Assembly (NCBI GenBank): GCA_037013685.1
Contig: CM072884.1
Coordinates: forward strand, 111,454,048-111,518,047
Length of the DNA: 64,000 nt
Source: Acridotheres tristis
Taxonomy: Eukaryota > Chordata > Aves > Passeriformes > Sturnidae
Reading direction: 5' to 3'
Shown here one piece after another: positions 47,550-58,387 of this stretch. A program made the translations under genes and the position numbers. Numbering within the stretch: the stretch's first letter is position 1; every line of letters begins with the position of its first letter. The notes under the pieces are model-generated. The model saw only the letters and a program-made list of their open reading frames with translations, did no database searches and was not told where the DNA came from.

Positions 47550-48520
47550 TTGTCATGATGGAAATGGCTTCAAACTGAGAGTTGGTTTGGATGGGATATT
47601 AGGGAAAAATTCATCCCTGTGAGGATGGGGATGCCCTGTGTGATAAATGTGATTGGTGCTAACTAAATTGTAACTATATTAGCAAAACTCTACTCAAATC
47701 AGTAGAAAATAATTGTTACAAAGCAAAAGGTAAATGAGTGAGACAAAGCAGATGGAATCCTCCAGATGTTAGATGGGAGTAGTAGAAGGATGTAGGTCTG
47801 ATAAGCAGCATCTAGAAATAGAGAGTTTTGACCTTGGAATGGGCCAAATTGGGATGATTCCAGGCATGGGACTTAATTAAAGTCTTATTATGGAAACTAT
47901 CTGCTCAGTTACATAGGGTGCATGTGTTACCTGTGGCCATTGATGAAGACAAAGAGCCTTCATCAGAAATAAGACCCCCAAAAGGATGAGAACCCCTAAC
48001 TATTAGTAGAGCATGCACAACACAACGTAGAGATGCAGATTTTAGGAACAGAAACTAGGAAGAACTTTCCAGAAAATTCTGTATGAATATGTATTAGCAT
48101 ACAGTATATGAGTGGGATTTTGGTTTGATTGTTTGGTCTGTGAGGAGTGGTAAGCCCCTCCCCCTACCCCCGGTCGGTTTTGCTTATGCTTTAATTACAC
48201 TAAATTACTCACTGCCAAATTTTGTATATACTCAAATAAATGTATTCAATATACTTTGATTGCACTCATTTATATACAATTGTTGCTATTAAATAAAAAT
48301 GTTACCGAATTTAATCTTGTTGTCTGAGAAATTGGACAAATAGAACATCATTCATAACACCTGGCACAGGGTGCCCAGAGCAGCTGTGGCTGCCCCTGGA
48401 TCCCTGGCAGTGCCCAAGGCCAGGCTGGACATTGGGACAGTGGAAGGTGTCCCTGCCATGGCAGGGGTGGCACTGGATGTATTTTAGGTCCCTTCCAGCC
48501 CAAACCATTCTGTTCTTGTG
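47550..48520 (+). repeat. CR1 LINE 3' fragment split by a solo LTR
   Basis: The first part (about 47550-47638) has the 'atggcttcaaactga...ggatattagggaaaaat' CR1 block. The second (about 48364-48520) continues with 'gcacagggtgcccagag' and ends with the 'ccttccagcccaaaccattctg' terminus. The solo LTR lies between them. Confidence 0.85.
47639..48359 (+). mobile_element. Solo LTR (721 bp) inserted in a CR1, 4-bp target duplication
   Basis: The CR1 at 47550-48520 is interrupted by a 721-bp block that starts TGTGATAAAT and ends ATTCATAACA. These ends have TG...CA termini and an 8/10 imperfect terminal inverted repeat. The 4 bases CCTG occur on both sides (47635-47638 and 48360-48363), and removing the block restores the CR1 order. 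A 4-bp duplication is typical of class I (gammaretrovirus-like) integration. A TATATACTC...AATAAATG stretch near 48226-48243 could be the core or poly(A) signal region. No internal viral sequence remains, so it is a recombined solo LTR. Confidence 0.85.
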
Positions 48521-50467
48521 TGATAGAAAATGAACAGCATTTAGACACCTTCATCTGTAAAATCACCAGGCTCTACAGTTCTGTGCTGTATTTTGGGTTA
48601 TTTAGCTGAGTCAAAGAAAATACAATCAGACTGTGTGAGCATTGAAAAACCAGAGAAGAGCTACTTACTGATTAAAGCTGATTTGAGGTCAGTGCTAGAA
48701 ACAGGAATAAGATTCTTCCTTTCTTCATGAGAATGGGCTTGAAAGGAGGTTTGACCATTACAAGGATTTTGAGAAATGGTTTCCTATCAAAGAAATAAAT
48801 GTTCTTTTCTCTCATGAAGAGCAAACCCCTAGAAAAGACAAAGGCAGGAGGAAATCTGCCCTAATGACTGAATTAGCTGTCTCTATCTTGCTGCCTACAG
48901 GATGCTGCTCTCCAGTAGTAAATCAGGCCAAAGAGATGCTAAGCCATAACTTTTCCAGCTCTGCCTCTGTTTTTTCCTCTCTTTCTATGCTCTTCCTCCT
49001 TCCCTCTACTGTTCTCCAAAATATCTGGTGCTCTGCAAGTGTTTCTCATTCACAACAGATTTTCTTAGTGTTAGCTATAGAAGTCTAAATGAGACACTCT
49101 GTCTTTAATAAGTTTTTAAAAATCTTTTAATTCGTTTTTTAGTGTAGTCACATTTTTCCTTAATCAGAAGCTTAGAGAGGAAAAGCTCTGGAAATAACAG
49201 GGCTGGGCCATTTCCTCTTTGTGTTACCTTCATAAACATTGAGATGCATTTTCCCCCATTGTCTCCCTCCTTATTTTTACTCCAGAGGAGTCTGCAAGAC
49301 TGGGCTGGATTGGACTTTCTGGTTTAGACTGTAAAAGTAGCCGAGACCAATCCCACCAGGTTGCTTCCCACTGTCCTGAGGAATCCTGCTTTATCTCTTT
49401 CCAAGGAAGTCAGGTAATCTTTGCCTTGATGTAAAGATTCATGGAATTATGCTACCATGAATCTAAGCCAGGATGAATTCTCAAAAACCTTGTAACACCA
49501 GTTTGACTCATCTGATTTTTTTTCTTTCATTTCTTTCTTTTTTTTTTTTTTTTTGTCCTTGCTGATTATAATCAAGCCACAGCTCTGTGCAGAATTGCTG
49601 GGGCCCTGAATGAGGAAAGGCTTTGGACATAATCTTCTTCCAGACTTTCACACCCAGGAGGCCACAGGATTAAACACTTTTTTGGCACGAATATCCTCAC
49701 AGTTTTTATTTGGCCTGAATAAATCTGCACAACTGGAATGTTGCTGTCCAATCCTTTCCTGCCTGCACTGAACCACATTCCATTCTTCCCCTTTGCCAGG
49801 TGCATTTCTCCTCTCCAGCACTGAAACCAGGGAGTTGTAGCTGGAAAAATGAAAATGTCATCGTTCAGGGCAGGTAGATGAAGACATTCATCATGGAGTT
49901 CAGGCAAGATGAAGTGAGAAAGTTTATCACAGAATGACAGAAATGCAGCTTTGGTGCTGTCAGAGGGAGTGTAAATCTGAGAAGGAAATTTTTTAGTACA
50001 GCAGTTCCCCTGGCAACATTTTCTTTAGCTTTAGAAATGCTTTGTCTCTGGTTCAAACAGCTTTAATTGCTCTGGTTATCCTTCAGCTTATTCTAAAGAA
50101 CTTTTCAATGTCTGATAATGTGCCAAGAAAAGGGAAACATCATTCTCTACACTCATAATCATGATTGTATTTTTCATTATTGCTTAAGACAATGCTTTTT
50201 AGACTCTTCCTGAGGACTTATGTGGAAAACCAGATTCTTCAAGGAGTTCAGGCTAAATGAAAATCTGCCCAGAGCTCCTTTAAAACTGGTGCTCAGCACC
50301 TCTCTCCAGCAAGCACAGGGAGTCCAGCTCTGGGCACATCAGAGGAACAAATGAACAGCTTTGTCAGAGGAATGCACACACACACACTGTGCCCAGGGCT
50401 CCAAATCCCACAGCACTTCCCAGGAAATTTACCATGGGATATGGAATTAAACCCCTTTTCACACAGG

Positions 50468-50535
50468 ATCCCACAGAATTGTTAGGATTGGAAGGGGCCT
50501 CTGAAGTTCACCTTGTCCAACACCCCCAAGCTTTT
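50468..50535 (-). repeat. Short CR1 terminus
   Basis: 'atcccacagaattgttaggattggaa' followed by 'cctctgaagttcaccttgtcc', an antisense CR1 end. Confidence 0.6.
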
Positions 50536-50994
50536 CTTCTTTTCCTGATGATTTTGCAAGGGCTGCCTGTTATGAGAAACGTTCAAACTCACACCTCTGA
50601 AAATAGAATATTAATGAACGTTCCCCAAGTGACCCATAGGCATGATCAGAGTGGCACTGCTGTGGTGAGAGAGCAGAGCAGTGGTGTGATATTGGCAGGG
50701 CTGGCTCCCTTCTGCATTTTCATCAAATACATCCCTGTGACTGACATCTTGCTGCTCCCTTTGGGCATTCAGTTAAGATCATCAAATAGAAATGGCAGGG
50801 GGGACTTTTTTGGAAATCAGTGTCTCCTCTGCACTGTGTCTGATACCAGGTCTGGGACTGAAATCTGCCTTTTTTCAGTAAAACACCCTAAGGCTCTGGC
50901 AGAGATGGTTTCAGATATTCAATTTCTCTTCCTGTGGCAGAATCACTGCTGTATTTTGGCTTTCTCCTGCAGAGGAGCAGTGAATTTTATTTTG

Positions 50995-51372
50995 ATATTC
51001 AGGCTGAGAGAGCTGGGGCTGTTCAGACCAGAGAAATTCCAGGGAGACCTTATTGCACTTTTTCATTATCTGAAGGGGCTACAAGAGAGCTGGAGAGGGA
51101 ATTTTTACAAGGCCTTGTACTGATAGGACAAGAGGGAATGGCTTTTAACTGAAGGAGGGTCAGTTTAGACAAGATATGAGAGAGAAATTTTTTACAACGA
51201 GCGTGAGGAAAACCACAACAGCTTGTCCAGAGAGGTGGTGGATTCCCAATCCTTGGAAAACTTCAAGGCTCTGACTGAGTTGAAAATGTCAGTGCTCATG
51301 ACAGAGGGAGTGGGACTGGATAACATTTAATGGGTCCTTCCAGCCCAACCACTCTGATTTCATTATTCTGTT
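50995..51372 (+). repeat. CR1 LINE 3' fragment
   Basis: Sense CR1: 'gctggggctgttcagaccag', 'acaagagggaatggctttta', 'gagaggtggtggattccc' and a 'ccttccagcccaaccactctg' terminus. It produces part of the spurious 244-codon open frame at 50389-51123. Confidence 0.85.
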
Positions 51373-53979
51373 TGGTCATTTCCTTTGAAATGTTTGTACA
51401 CAAAACAAGAATCTCCTAAAAGCTGAGGGAACTGGTGAGTACTCAGAGATCTCCAGAATGCAGTAAAGATTGGCATTTTAAAGGATGAAGCTTCCAGCCC
51501 TTTTCCTCTTCCATATCCACATGTTGGAACCCTGGTCACCGAGAATTTCAGACTTTAGACAGCACCTTCCTCAGCCCCAAAATGGGCTGAGGTGCCTCAT
51601 GCCCTCGCCCTGAGCTGTTCCACCCCCTGCTCACCCTGCCAGGACCCAGAGCATCACTCCCACACCACCCTGCTCCCAGCTCAGCTCTCCCTGCTCTGTA
51701 ATTCCCCCCTTGGACCTTTACACGTGTAAAAGCTGCAGGTCCCTTTGTGTACTCGAGTCAAACATTTACTTACAACTGCTGCTTCAGCTGCAATAATGAA
51801 ATTAAACGTGAAGGGATTGGAGCTGCCTGGGAGATCCGTGAGCTGGAGGTGTAAATCACACCACATCACTAATTTATGGCGTTCATACCAGGGGGTTTGT
51901 GGAGTGTAATTGTGTATTGGAAATGTTACTGGGATTCCTGAGGAGCAGGGAGATGATTGCAGGGCTCTTTCCCTGCACCCAAAGTCATAAATTCAACGAG
52001 GTGAGGTTGGGTGAGTAGCTGAACACAAGGAATGTTGTGTACACGGTTCACTTGGAGAGATTCTAAGAAGGGACTTGGATTTATTTCCTTTTCCCCCTGC
52101 AAAAATAATGCATTTTTGAATATGTGAAAGATTCTTTCTCAGCCATTGAAATCATCCAATTACATTTTTTGGTGAAAATGGACTTAAGTGAACTCTTCAG
52201 AAGAGCAGCCTCAAACCCACTGTATTAGCAGGCTTTGAAAAAAGTCTATTTGCTCAGCTAGAACATGTGCAAATTCAAGTCTGCTTTTTCAGGCTGGATC
52301 TCCTATGTGCTGCATATGTCTAAGTCCTGTGACAATATTTGTAGAATATATTGCTGTCAAGAACTAATGAATTAAAGTCCAGCTGTAAAAAAAAAAAAAA
52401 AATCCCAAGCAAAATACATCAGAAATGTAAGCAAGATGAACTAAAAGATAAAGGCAGTAAGGGAGAACTTTTCTCTTTTTGGTTATTCTCATAACTGCTG
52501 TGTTTGAAAATCCATTTGGCAGTCTTCAGTTATTTCACATTTCTCTTTTAAGTGATAAGAAAATAGCCCTGTACTTGCAGGTCCCAGAAGGACCCTGACA
52601 GCCATCCTCAGGCACACAGTGGGGCAGAAATCATTTCAGTTTGCCTCTTGTTCTTCCCAAAGGTATCACCTGTGGTTAAATTTATCTTTTTCTTTCAATT
52701 CCCTCACTATTTCCTAAGTCGTTTTTGAGAAAGGGAGAAAATTCAAGTGTTTCAAATTCAGATTTAACAAGACCAAGTGCTGTCATTTCCAGCCTAAATG
52801 ATTATAAATTATAAATTAATTATAAATTAATTATAAACTCTACTGATTTTAAAGTAAAAAAAAAAGTTCTTTTTCCTTTCCTGGAAAAGGAACCATCCCC
52901 CTAACACGACTACACCCCAAAATGTTGATACATTCACAACCAGAAATACAAGCAAACAGACACTAAACTGTGGTAGCAAAATTCTTTACTAATAAAATAC
53001 CAAGCATGGAACTGTTGGCTCAACACTCTCGCGTTCTATACAAATAATTACAAACATTGGCACGAGTTTTAAATGGACATTGAATTGTCACCCACACAGA
53101 TCCGTGAGGAGCAGCATTCCCGTCACACCCAGCACACACCAGGAGCTCTTTTGTCCCTTTCCTCCTTGAAATAAGGCAAAATTCCCACTGCAGAAATCCA
53201 CCCTGTGTTTCCACAAGTGCCTGGGGGGGGCTGCACCTCCTCAATAAGTCTGAGTCAGAGGAGCTGTGAGACCAAATCCTTCGTGCATAGCTTTGAAAAT
53301 CCTCATTTGAACTGAGAATGCATTAGCTGATGAATTTGGGTTGGGGGGGGGGAAATTGTGTTAATTTTTCTGCATCCAAAAACTGATCTTGGAAGAAATA
53401 GAATGTGCTGAAATGCAACCAACTCTAAGACACTGTCAGCTCTGCTGATTTCTGTGCTCCTCCCTACTCAGAAGCAGAGGAGTAACTTTTAGATTACCTT
53501 TTTAAAGCTCTTCATTTAAAAAAAAAAAAAAAAAATGAACTTCTAACTCAGAATGTATAAAAACGTTGGGGTAGTGCTCAACTTCTGCAGACAAACTGTC
53601 CCCAAATTGCCTGAATTCTTTTATCAGCCTATACAAAATTTTAAAAATAAGTATATGTACACTGCAGTACTGTGTTTACAGCTCTACTTATATTTCTCAT
53701 TGTTTTGTGATGGTCATTCATGGGAAAATGCATCTAATTTTTCAAAAGGCCACTGATACTGTTTTGTTTGTTTTAAAATTCATTATCTGAGGCCTCAGCT
53801 GTAAAAGCTAATTTAATTTAGCTGATACATATAAACTCACTAGCACAGTGCTTTTGTTTAAACAAATGGATTTGCCTTACATGCAATCATCTGCCTTTCC
53901 TTCAGTCACATTTTCCAGCAGGGTAACGTTATGTTTTAAGTAATTAATTATGCAATTAATATATTCTTCTTCAAAGCAG

Positions 53980-54362
53980 CCTAGGGAGCAGGGGAGGGGT
54001 TTGGTCTGGAGAAAAGGAGGCTCAGGGGGATTTCATTGCTCTCCACAAATCCCTGACAGGAGGGTGGGGTGAGATGGGGTTTGGTCTCTTCTCCCAGGAA
54101 AAAGCAACAGGACAAGAAGAAATGGCTTCAAGTCGCACCAGGGGAGGTTTAGATGGCATTTATGAAAAATTTCTTCACAGAAAGGATGGTCAAGCACAGG
54201 GACAGGCTGCCCAAGGAAGGGGTGGGATCACACTGTCCCTGAAAGTGTTCAAAACATGTGTAGATGGGGTGCTTAGGGACACCTTTTGGGGTTAAGGGAT
54301 GGACTCAGTGAAAACTTGCAGTTCCTTTCCAACCTAAACAGTTCTATGATTCTGTGAATGAA
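53980..54362 (+). repeat. CR1 LINE 3' fragment
   Basis: Sense CR1: 'tggagaaaaggaggctcagg', 'gaagaaatggcttcaagtcg', 'aaatttcttcacagaaagg' and a 'cagttctatgattctgtgaa' terminus. Confidence 0.88.
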
Positions 54363-54674
54363 AAGATCAGTTTCTAGATCATTACATTGAGGAAAATTCT
54401 GTGCAGCAGCTAAAAGCACTGACTTGGGAAGCCACTGTGCAGAGAGGAGAGGAGCAGGATCCCCAAATCCCTGACACTGCAGCCTGAGCTCATCTGCTCC
54501 TCTGCAGAGCAGTGACAAATTAAACACTCGTGGGCAGTCATTGAGACTGATGTGGGGGCAAAACATTCTGGAGACATCTTGTACAGGTCACTGGAAATGA
54601 CAAACACATCTCCCTGGAAACACTGATGGTTTCTTGTCTGGGAACTCGTCCCCAGTGGCACATCAGAGATGGAT

Positions 54675-54758
54675 TTCATGGAACCACAGAATGGTTGGGT
54701 TTGGGTTAAAGAACATCCATTTCCACCCCCTTGCCATGGGACATCTTCCACTAGGATT
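54675..54758 (-). repeat. Short CR1 terminus
   Basis: 'gaaccacagaatggttggg' and 'cttgccatgggacatcttcc', an antisense CR1 end. Confidence 0.7.
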
Positions 54759-55625
54759 TAGCCCCAAAAATGCAGAGGTGGAGTCAGCAGAAGTGACCAC
54801 CTTAGAACAGTTTACAGCTGAATTCAAGTGATTTGGAACCGTCCTGAACTCAAATAAAAGCCACAAGAGGTCAAGCAGGACTTGGTCGTCAAGGGTGACT
54901 TTTTTAATGCTGATGCAAAGCCACAAACTGCTGGCACCACGCACAGAGTGGAAGTGAGACCTACAATTGTCTGCAGCATTATTTCATTGTTATATTATTA
55001 TTTATTACTCTATTAGTACCTCTGGGAACAAGAAGAGAACATCAGGCTGATGATGCTGTCCCAGATCACAGACCTCTGCCCTTCAAGACAGGGAGCTAGG
55101 AATGCCCAGGAAATATTCCTTTCTGTTCAGCATTTTTCCATAAATTAAAGGAATAACCAGCTTGCACCTTGGGCACAAGAGCGATGAATGACACAAGATA
55201 TTTCTGCTTATCACGTGGAAAGAATAGTGATGAAAAAGATGTTGGCTTGGCTTTATCAGTCTGACCCATCACACCTTCTGAAGGCAGCAAAAGTGTTCAG
55301 AAAAGAGATGAATTGTAAGTAAACTTGAGCTATAAAAATATTTTAACTCTTTAAATAAAATATTAAAAGTTTATCAAAGAAGCTTAAAATGAAGAAGGCC
55401 ATTCTTCTGTCAAACAAATAAACATTGTTTCTTTCATCATCAGTGGTCAAATGTAAGTGCATGATCTCAGGTTACTCTACACCAGAGGAAAATAAATACT
55501 ATTTTATGACCATTATTAAATATGTCTCAGGATTTTCCTACTGAAAATATTTATCCTGCTCTTCAGACACAGGCAATTAAAATGAGATGCTTGGGAAATC
55601 TTCATCAAGAAGGAGTTGAAAAGAC

Positions 55626-55804
<179 letters not shown>

Positions 55805-56944
55805 AATCCTTATTTTCAATAAAAAGAAAAGAAACAATAAAAATAAATAACACCAAAATAATAAAATCTACTTTCCTGTCTTTCTTCCATGCTTTTACCA
55901 TGCTGGGTGTCAGATCCCCTCAGCTCCCCTTGGGAACAGCTCCACTTTCGCTGCTTTTTGGAAAAAACACTTCACACAGACATTACAGGCATTCCGTGCT
56001 GATAACACTGACCTTGCCTGTGCCTGCAGGAAAATCAAACAGGAGCATTGCCTAAGGGAGGATTTCTGAGCTCCCTTCTCCCTCCTCAGAGCCCTGAAGG
56101 ATTTTTCAGCATCTGCTGTAAAGACCCCACTCCTTATCTCTGAAACTTATAACCATCCCAGAGATTTCATGAGTCTTTGCTTGGGAATGAAATAAGAAAT
56201 AGAAAATGATTGCTTGAGCACATTTTCCCACTAGGTCATGTTCAAAAGAGAAAAATCCTCCTGTCTTCTCCTTCACACATCCAGTTTCTCTTTGGAAAAA
56301 GAATGTCTAAATCACTGTAAGTGACTCTAGTTTAGCCTTGGCAAACCATTCACAGTAGCTCTCAGGCAATCTGAGACACAAATATCGAGGATGTGTCCAG
56401 GGTCTGTTTTAATAGGAAGAGCAGGACACCCTCCACTGGCTCCACCACGGGTTGTTTTTGGGAGGAAGCACACACAAGGAAACATCCACCAGGTGACCTG
56501 CAGTGCCCAAGGTTGTCCTGAGAGCATTGCATGGGCAAATTCTACCATCTCTGCAAAAAAACCCCTGGTGTAGACTGAAGGAGGGATCTGTGCCAGGATG
56601 CAGCTCAGCCCACACAGAGCTGGCTGCAAGGGCAGGGCTGCAGTTCCTCTGCCAGGAGGGAGCATCCTGACAGCCACAAATATCATCCCTTAGGAGACTG
56701 CACAGATGGGTGCAGGAATGTCTCAAGGGCCACCAGGAAGATGGTGCAGATTTGATTTTCTGAACAAAAGTGCTTTGACTTTTTTTTTGTTTGGCACAGC
56801 AGAAATGTTCCCAGGCCTCTGGCAGCAGGGTGGGTTAGCAATCCTGAATGTTTCAGGGAAATAAATAATAATAATTATTATTGTAACTTGTGCAGAGAAG
56901 GGATGCACAGAGGTGGGAGTGAATGGGAGAGAAGGAAATTTGCA

Positions 56945-57148
56945 TGTTCTTGGGCAGAAATAGGGAATTTTTTCACAGAAAGGGTGGTTAAGCACTGGAA
57001 GGGGCTGTCCACGAGATGTTCAAGGAATGACTGGATGTGGCACTCAGTGCTCTGGTTTAGTTGACAAGGGGGCTTTTAATCAAAGATTTGACTCAATGAT
57101 CATGGAGGTCTTTTCCAACCTTAACAGTTCTCTGATTCTGTGATTAAA
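56945..57148 (+). repeat. CR1 LINE 3' fragment, antisense in the B3GALT5 3' flank
   Basis: Sense CR1: 'ttttttcacagaaagggtgg', 'tgactcaatgatcatggagg' and the terminus 'cagttctctgattctgtgatt'. It lies within 120-320 bp of the B3GALT5 stop codon, on the opposite strand, so it is probably in the 3' UTR. Confidence 0.85.
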
Positions 57149-57265
57149 ATAACATTTCAAAGTCATTAACGTGATGGAGCTGGAGTTAATTGGGAGTGTG
57201 CTGGAGTGGGGAGCAGCCCTGTAAAAGCAGAGAATTCCAGTTTGTTCAGTGGAGCAGGGCAGGTG

Positions 57266-58215
57266 CTAGAGCACTCCTCCTTGAGTTCCTGCCACTAAGT
57301 GGTTCCAGTAGCTCAGCTGCTCGAGGGGTTTTACTCCGTGGCACGTCACGATTTTCCTGAAGCGAGGAACTGAGAACCTGATCCTTTCCGGGAAAAACGT
57401 CTGCTCCGAGTGGAGCTCCTCCAGCTGAATTTTTAATTTGTCAAGGCACAGTCCTATGAACACATCCTCCAGTTTAATGAATGGAACACTCTCAGAAATG
57501 TTATAGATCTGGCTGGCTACGTCGCTGGATAAAACATACCCAGTCCCAGAACAAAAGGGTGGGTAGGTCGATCCTGGATACTCTTCCTTACTCACATACC
57601 ACTTACTCCTTCTCGTCCTGATGGGCTGCTCGTGCAGTTTTAAAAAGCCTGTGAAGAATCCAGCAGTCTTCTTTTTCCTCAGAAGCAGCTCAGTGAGGTA
57701 AAAAACGTTGACAAACACATCTGTGTCGGTTTTCATGGCAAAGCTGGACTGGGAACAAAACCTGTGAATCCACTCGATTCCCATCATGGTCTTTAGGGTC
57801 AGGTTGTAATAGGTGTCCATAAAGTTCTTCTGGATGATGTCTCTGTACCTCTGGCTCTCAGCAGTGATGTCAGCCTGCTGCCTGGCATTCCCAGGGCTCC
57901 CCAGGAGGAAAAACGTCACCAGGCGCTTCCCAGCCACGGTCCTGTCCTTGCCCCAGGTGTGCCTGATGGCCATCCTGGCACTCACCTGCTGCCACGAGGA
58001 TGCCACGAGCAGCACAAGGAAAGGAGGGTTCTTGAGGCAGTCAACATCTGGGAGCTGGGAGAAGTTCCCTTCGATCCTCCTGAAAGTCTCCACGGGGAAT
58101 GTGTAACCCTGGCTGCTCTCACAGGACGTGCAGAATTGGGTCCAGCTGAAGAAAACCCAGAAGCTGGCACTGCTGAGCCCCAGCAGGCAGAAAAACAGCC
58201 TGAACTTTCTGGAAT
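57266..58215 (-). CDS. B3GALT5: Beta-1,3-galactosyltransferase 5, main coding exon
   Basis: This exon encodes a GT31-family Golgi type II membrane enzyme that transfers galactose from UDP-Gal in beta-1,3 linkage to terminal GlcNAc, making type 1 chains (family knowledge). A hydrophobic signal-anchor (R-L-F-F-C-L-L-G-L-S-S-A-S-F-W-V-F-F) follows a short basic cytoplasmic end. Family landmarks: R-M-A-I-R-H-T-W-G (about residues 83-92), the metal/UDP-binding D-T-D within M-K-T-D-T-D-V-F (about 167-169), Y-P-P-F-C-S-G-T-G-Y-V, and E-D-V-F-I-G (about 253-258). It closely resembles mammalian B3GALT5, including the N-L-T-L-K-T-M-M-G-I-E-W segment. It is intact over about 316 codons to TAG at 57268-57266. 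The frame runs upstream without an ATG to two overlapping acceptors, CTTTCAG before 58219 and ACAG before 58215; the second fits the phase of the proposed upstream exon. Predicted total is 319 residues (human about 310). Confidence 0.95.
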
Positions 58216-58356
58216 CTGTCTGAAAGGAAGAAGAAGGAGCAGCACATCCATTAAAATAATCTCAGGTTCCTCTCAGCGCTCTGCTCCCAACTCCCTGCAC
58301 AGGGATTTAAAGCCAGCTCAGCTCTAATAGGAAGCTGCCTGTTTGAGGGCACTCAC

Positions 58357-58366
58357 CCACGTGCAT
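58357..58366 (-). CDS. B3GALT5: B3GALT5 probable start exon (10 coding nt)
   Basis: The main coding exon has no ATG before its signal-anchor, so the start must lie upstream. About 140 bp upstream is an ATG in good context (G at -3) that reads M-H-V plus one base and ends at a strong G|GTGAGT donor at 58356. Joined to the ACAG acceptor at 58215 it gives M-H-V-D-S-R-K-F-R-L, a normal short cytoplasmic end for a type II enzyme. A further in-frame ATG at 58387-58385 would add seven residues (M-G-V-T-G-G-E) but has poorer context. This is inferred from splice phase only; the true first exon may lie further away. Confidence 0.5.
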
Positions 58367-58387
58367 TTCTCCTCCTGTCACCCCCAT

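Noticed and set aside
50389..51123. 244-codon open frame on the plus strand
   Set aside because: It is assembled from two CR1 fragments (one antisense at 50468-50535, one sense from 50995) and intervening unique DNA. The peptide has no recognisable domain.
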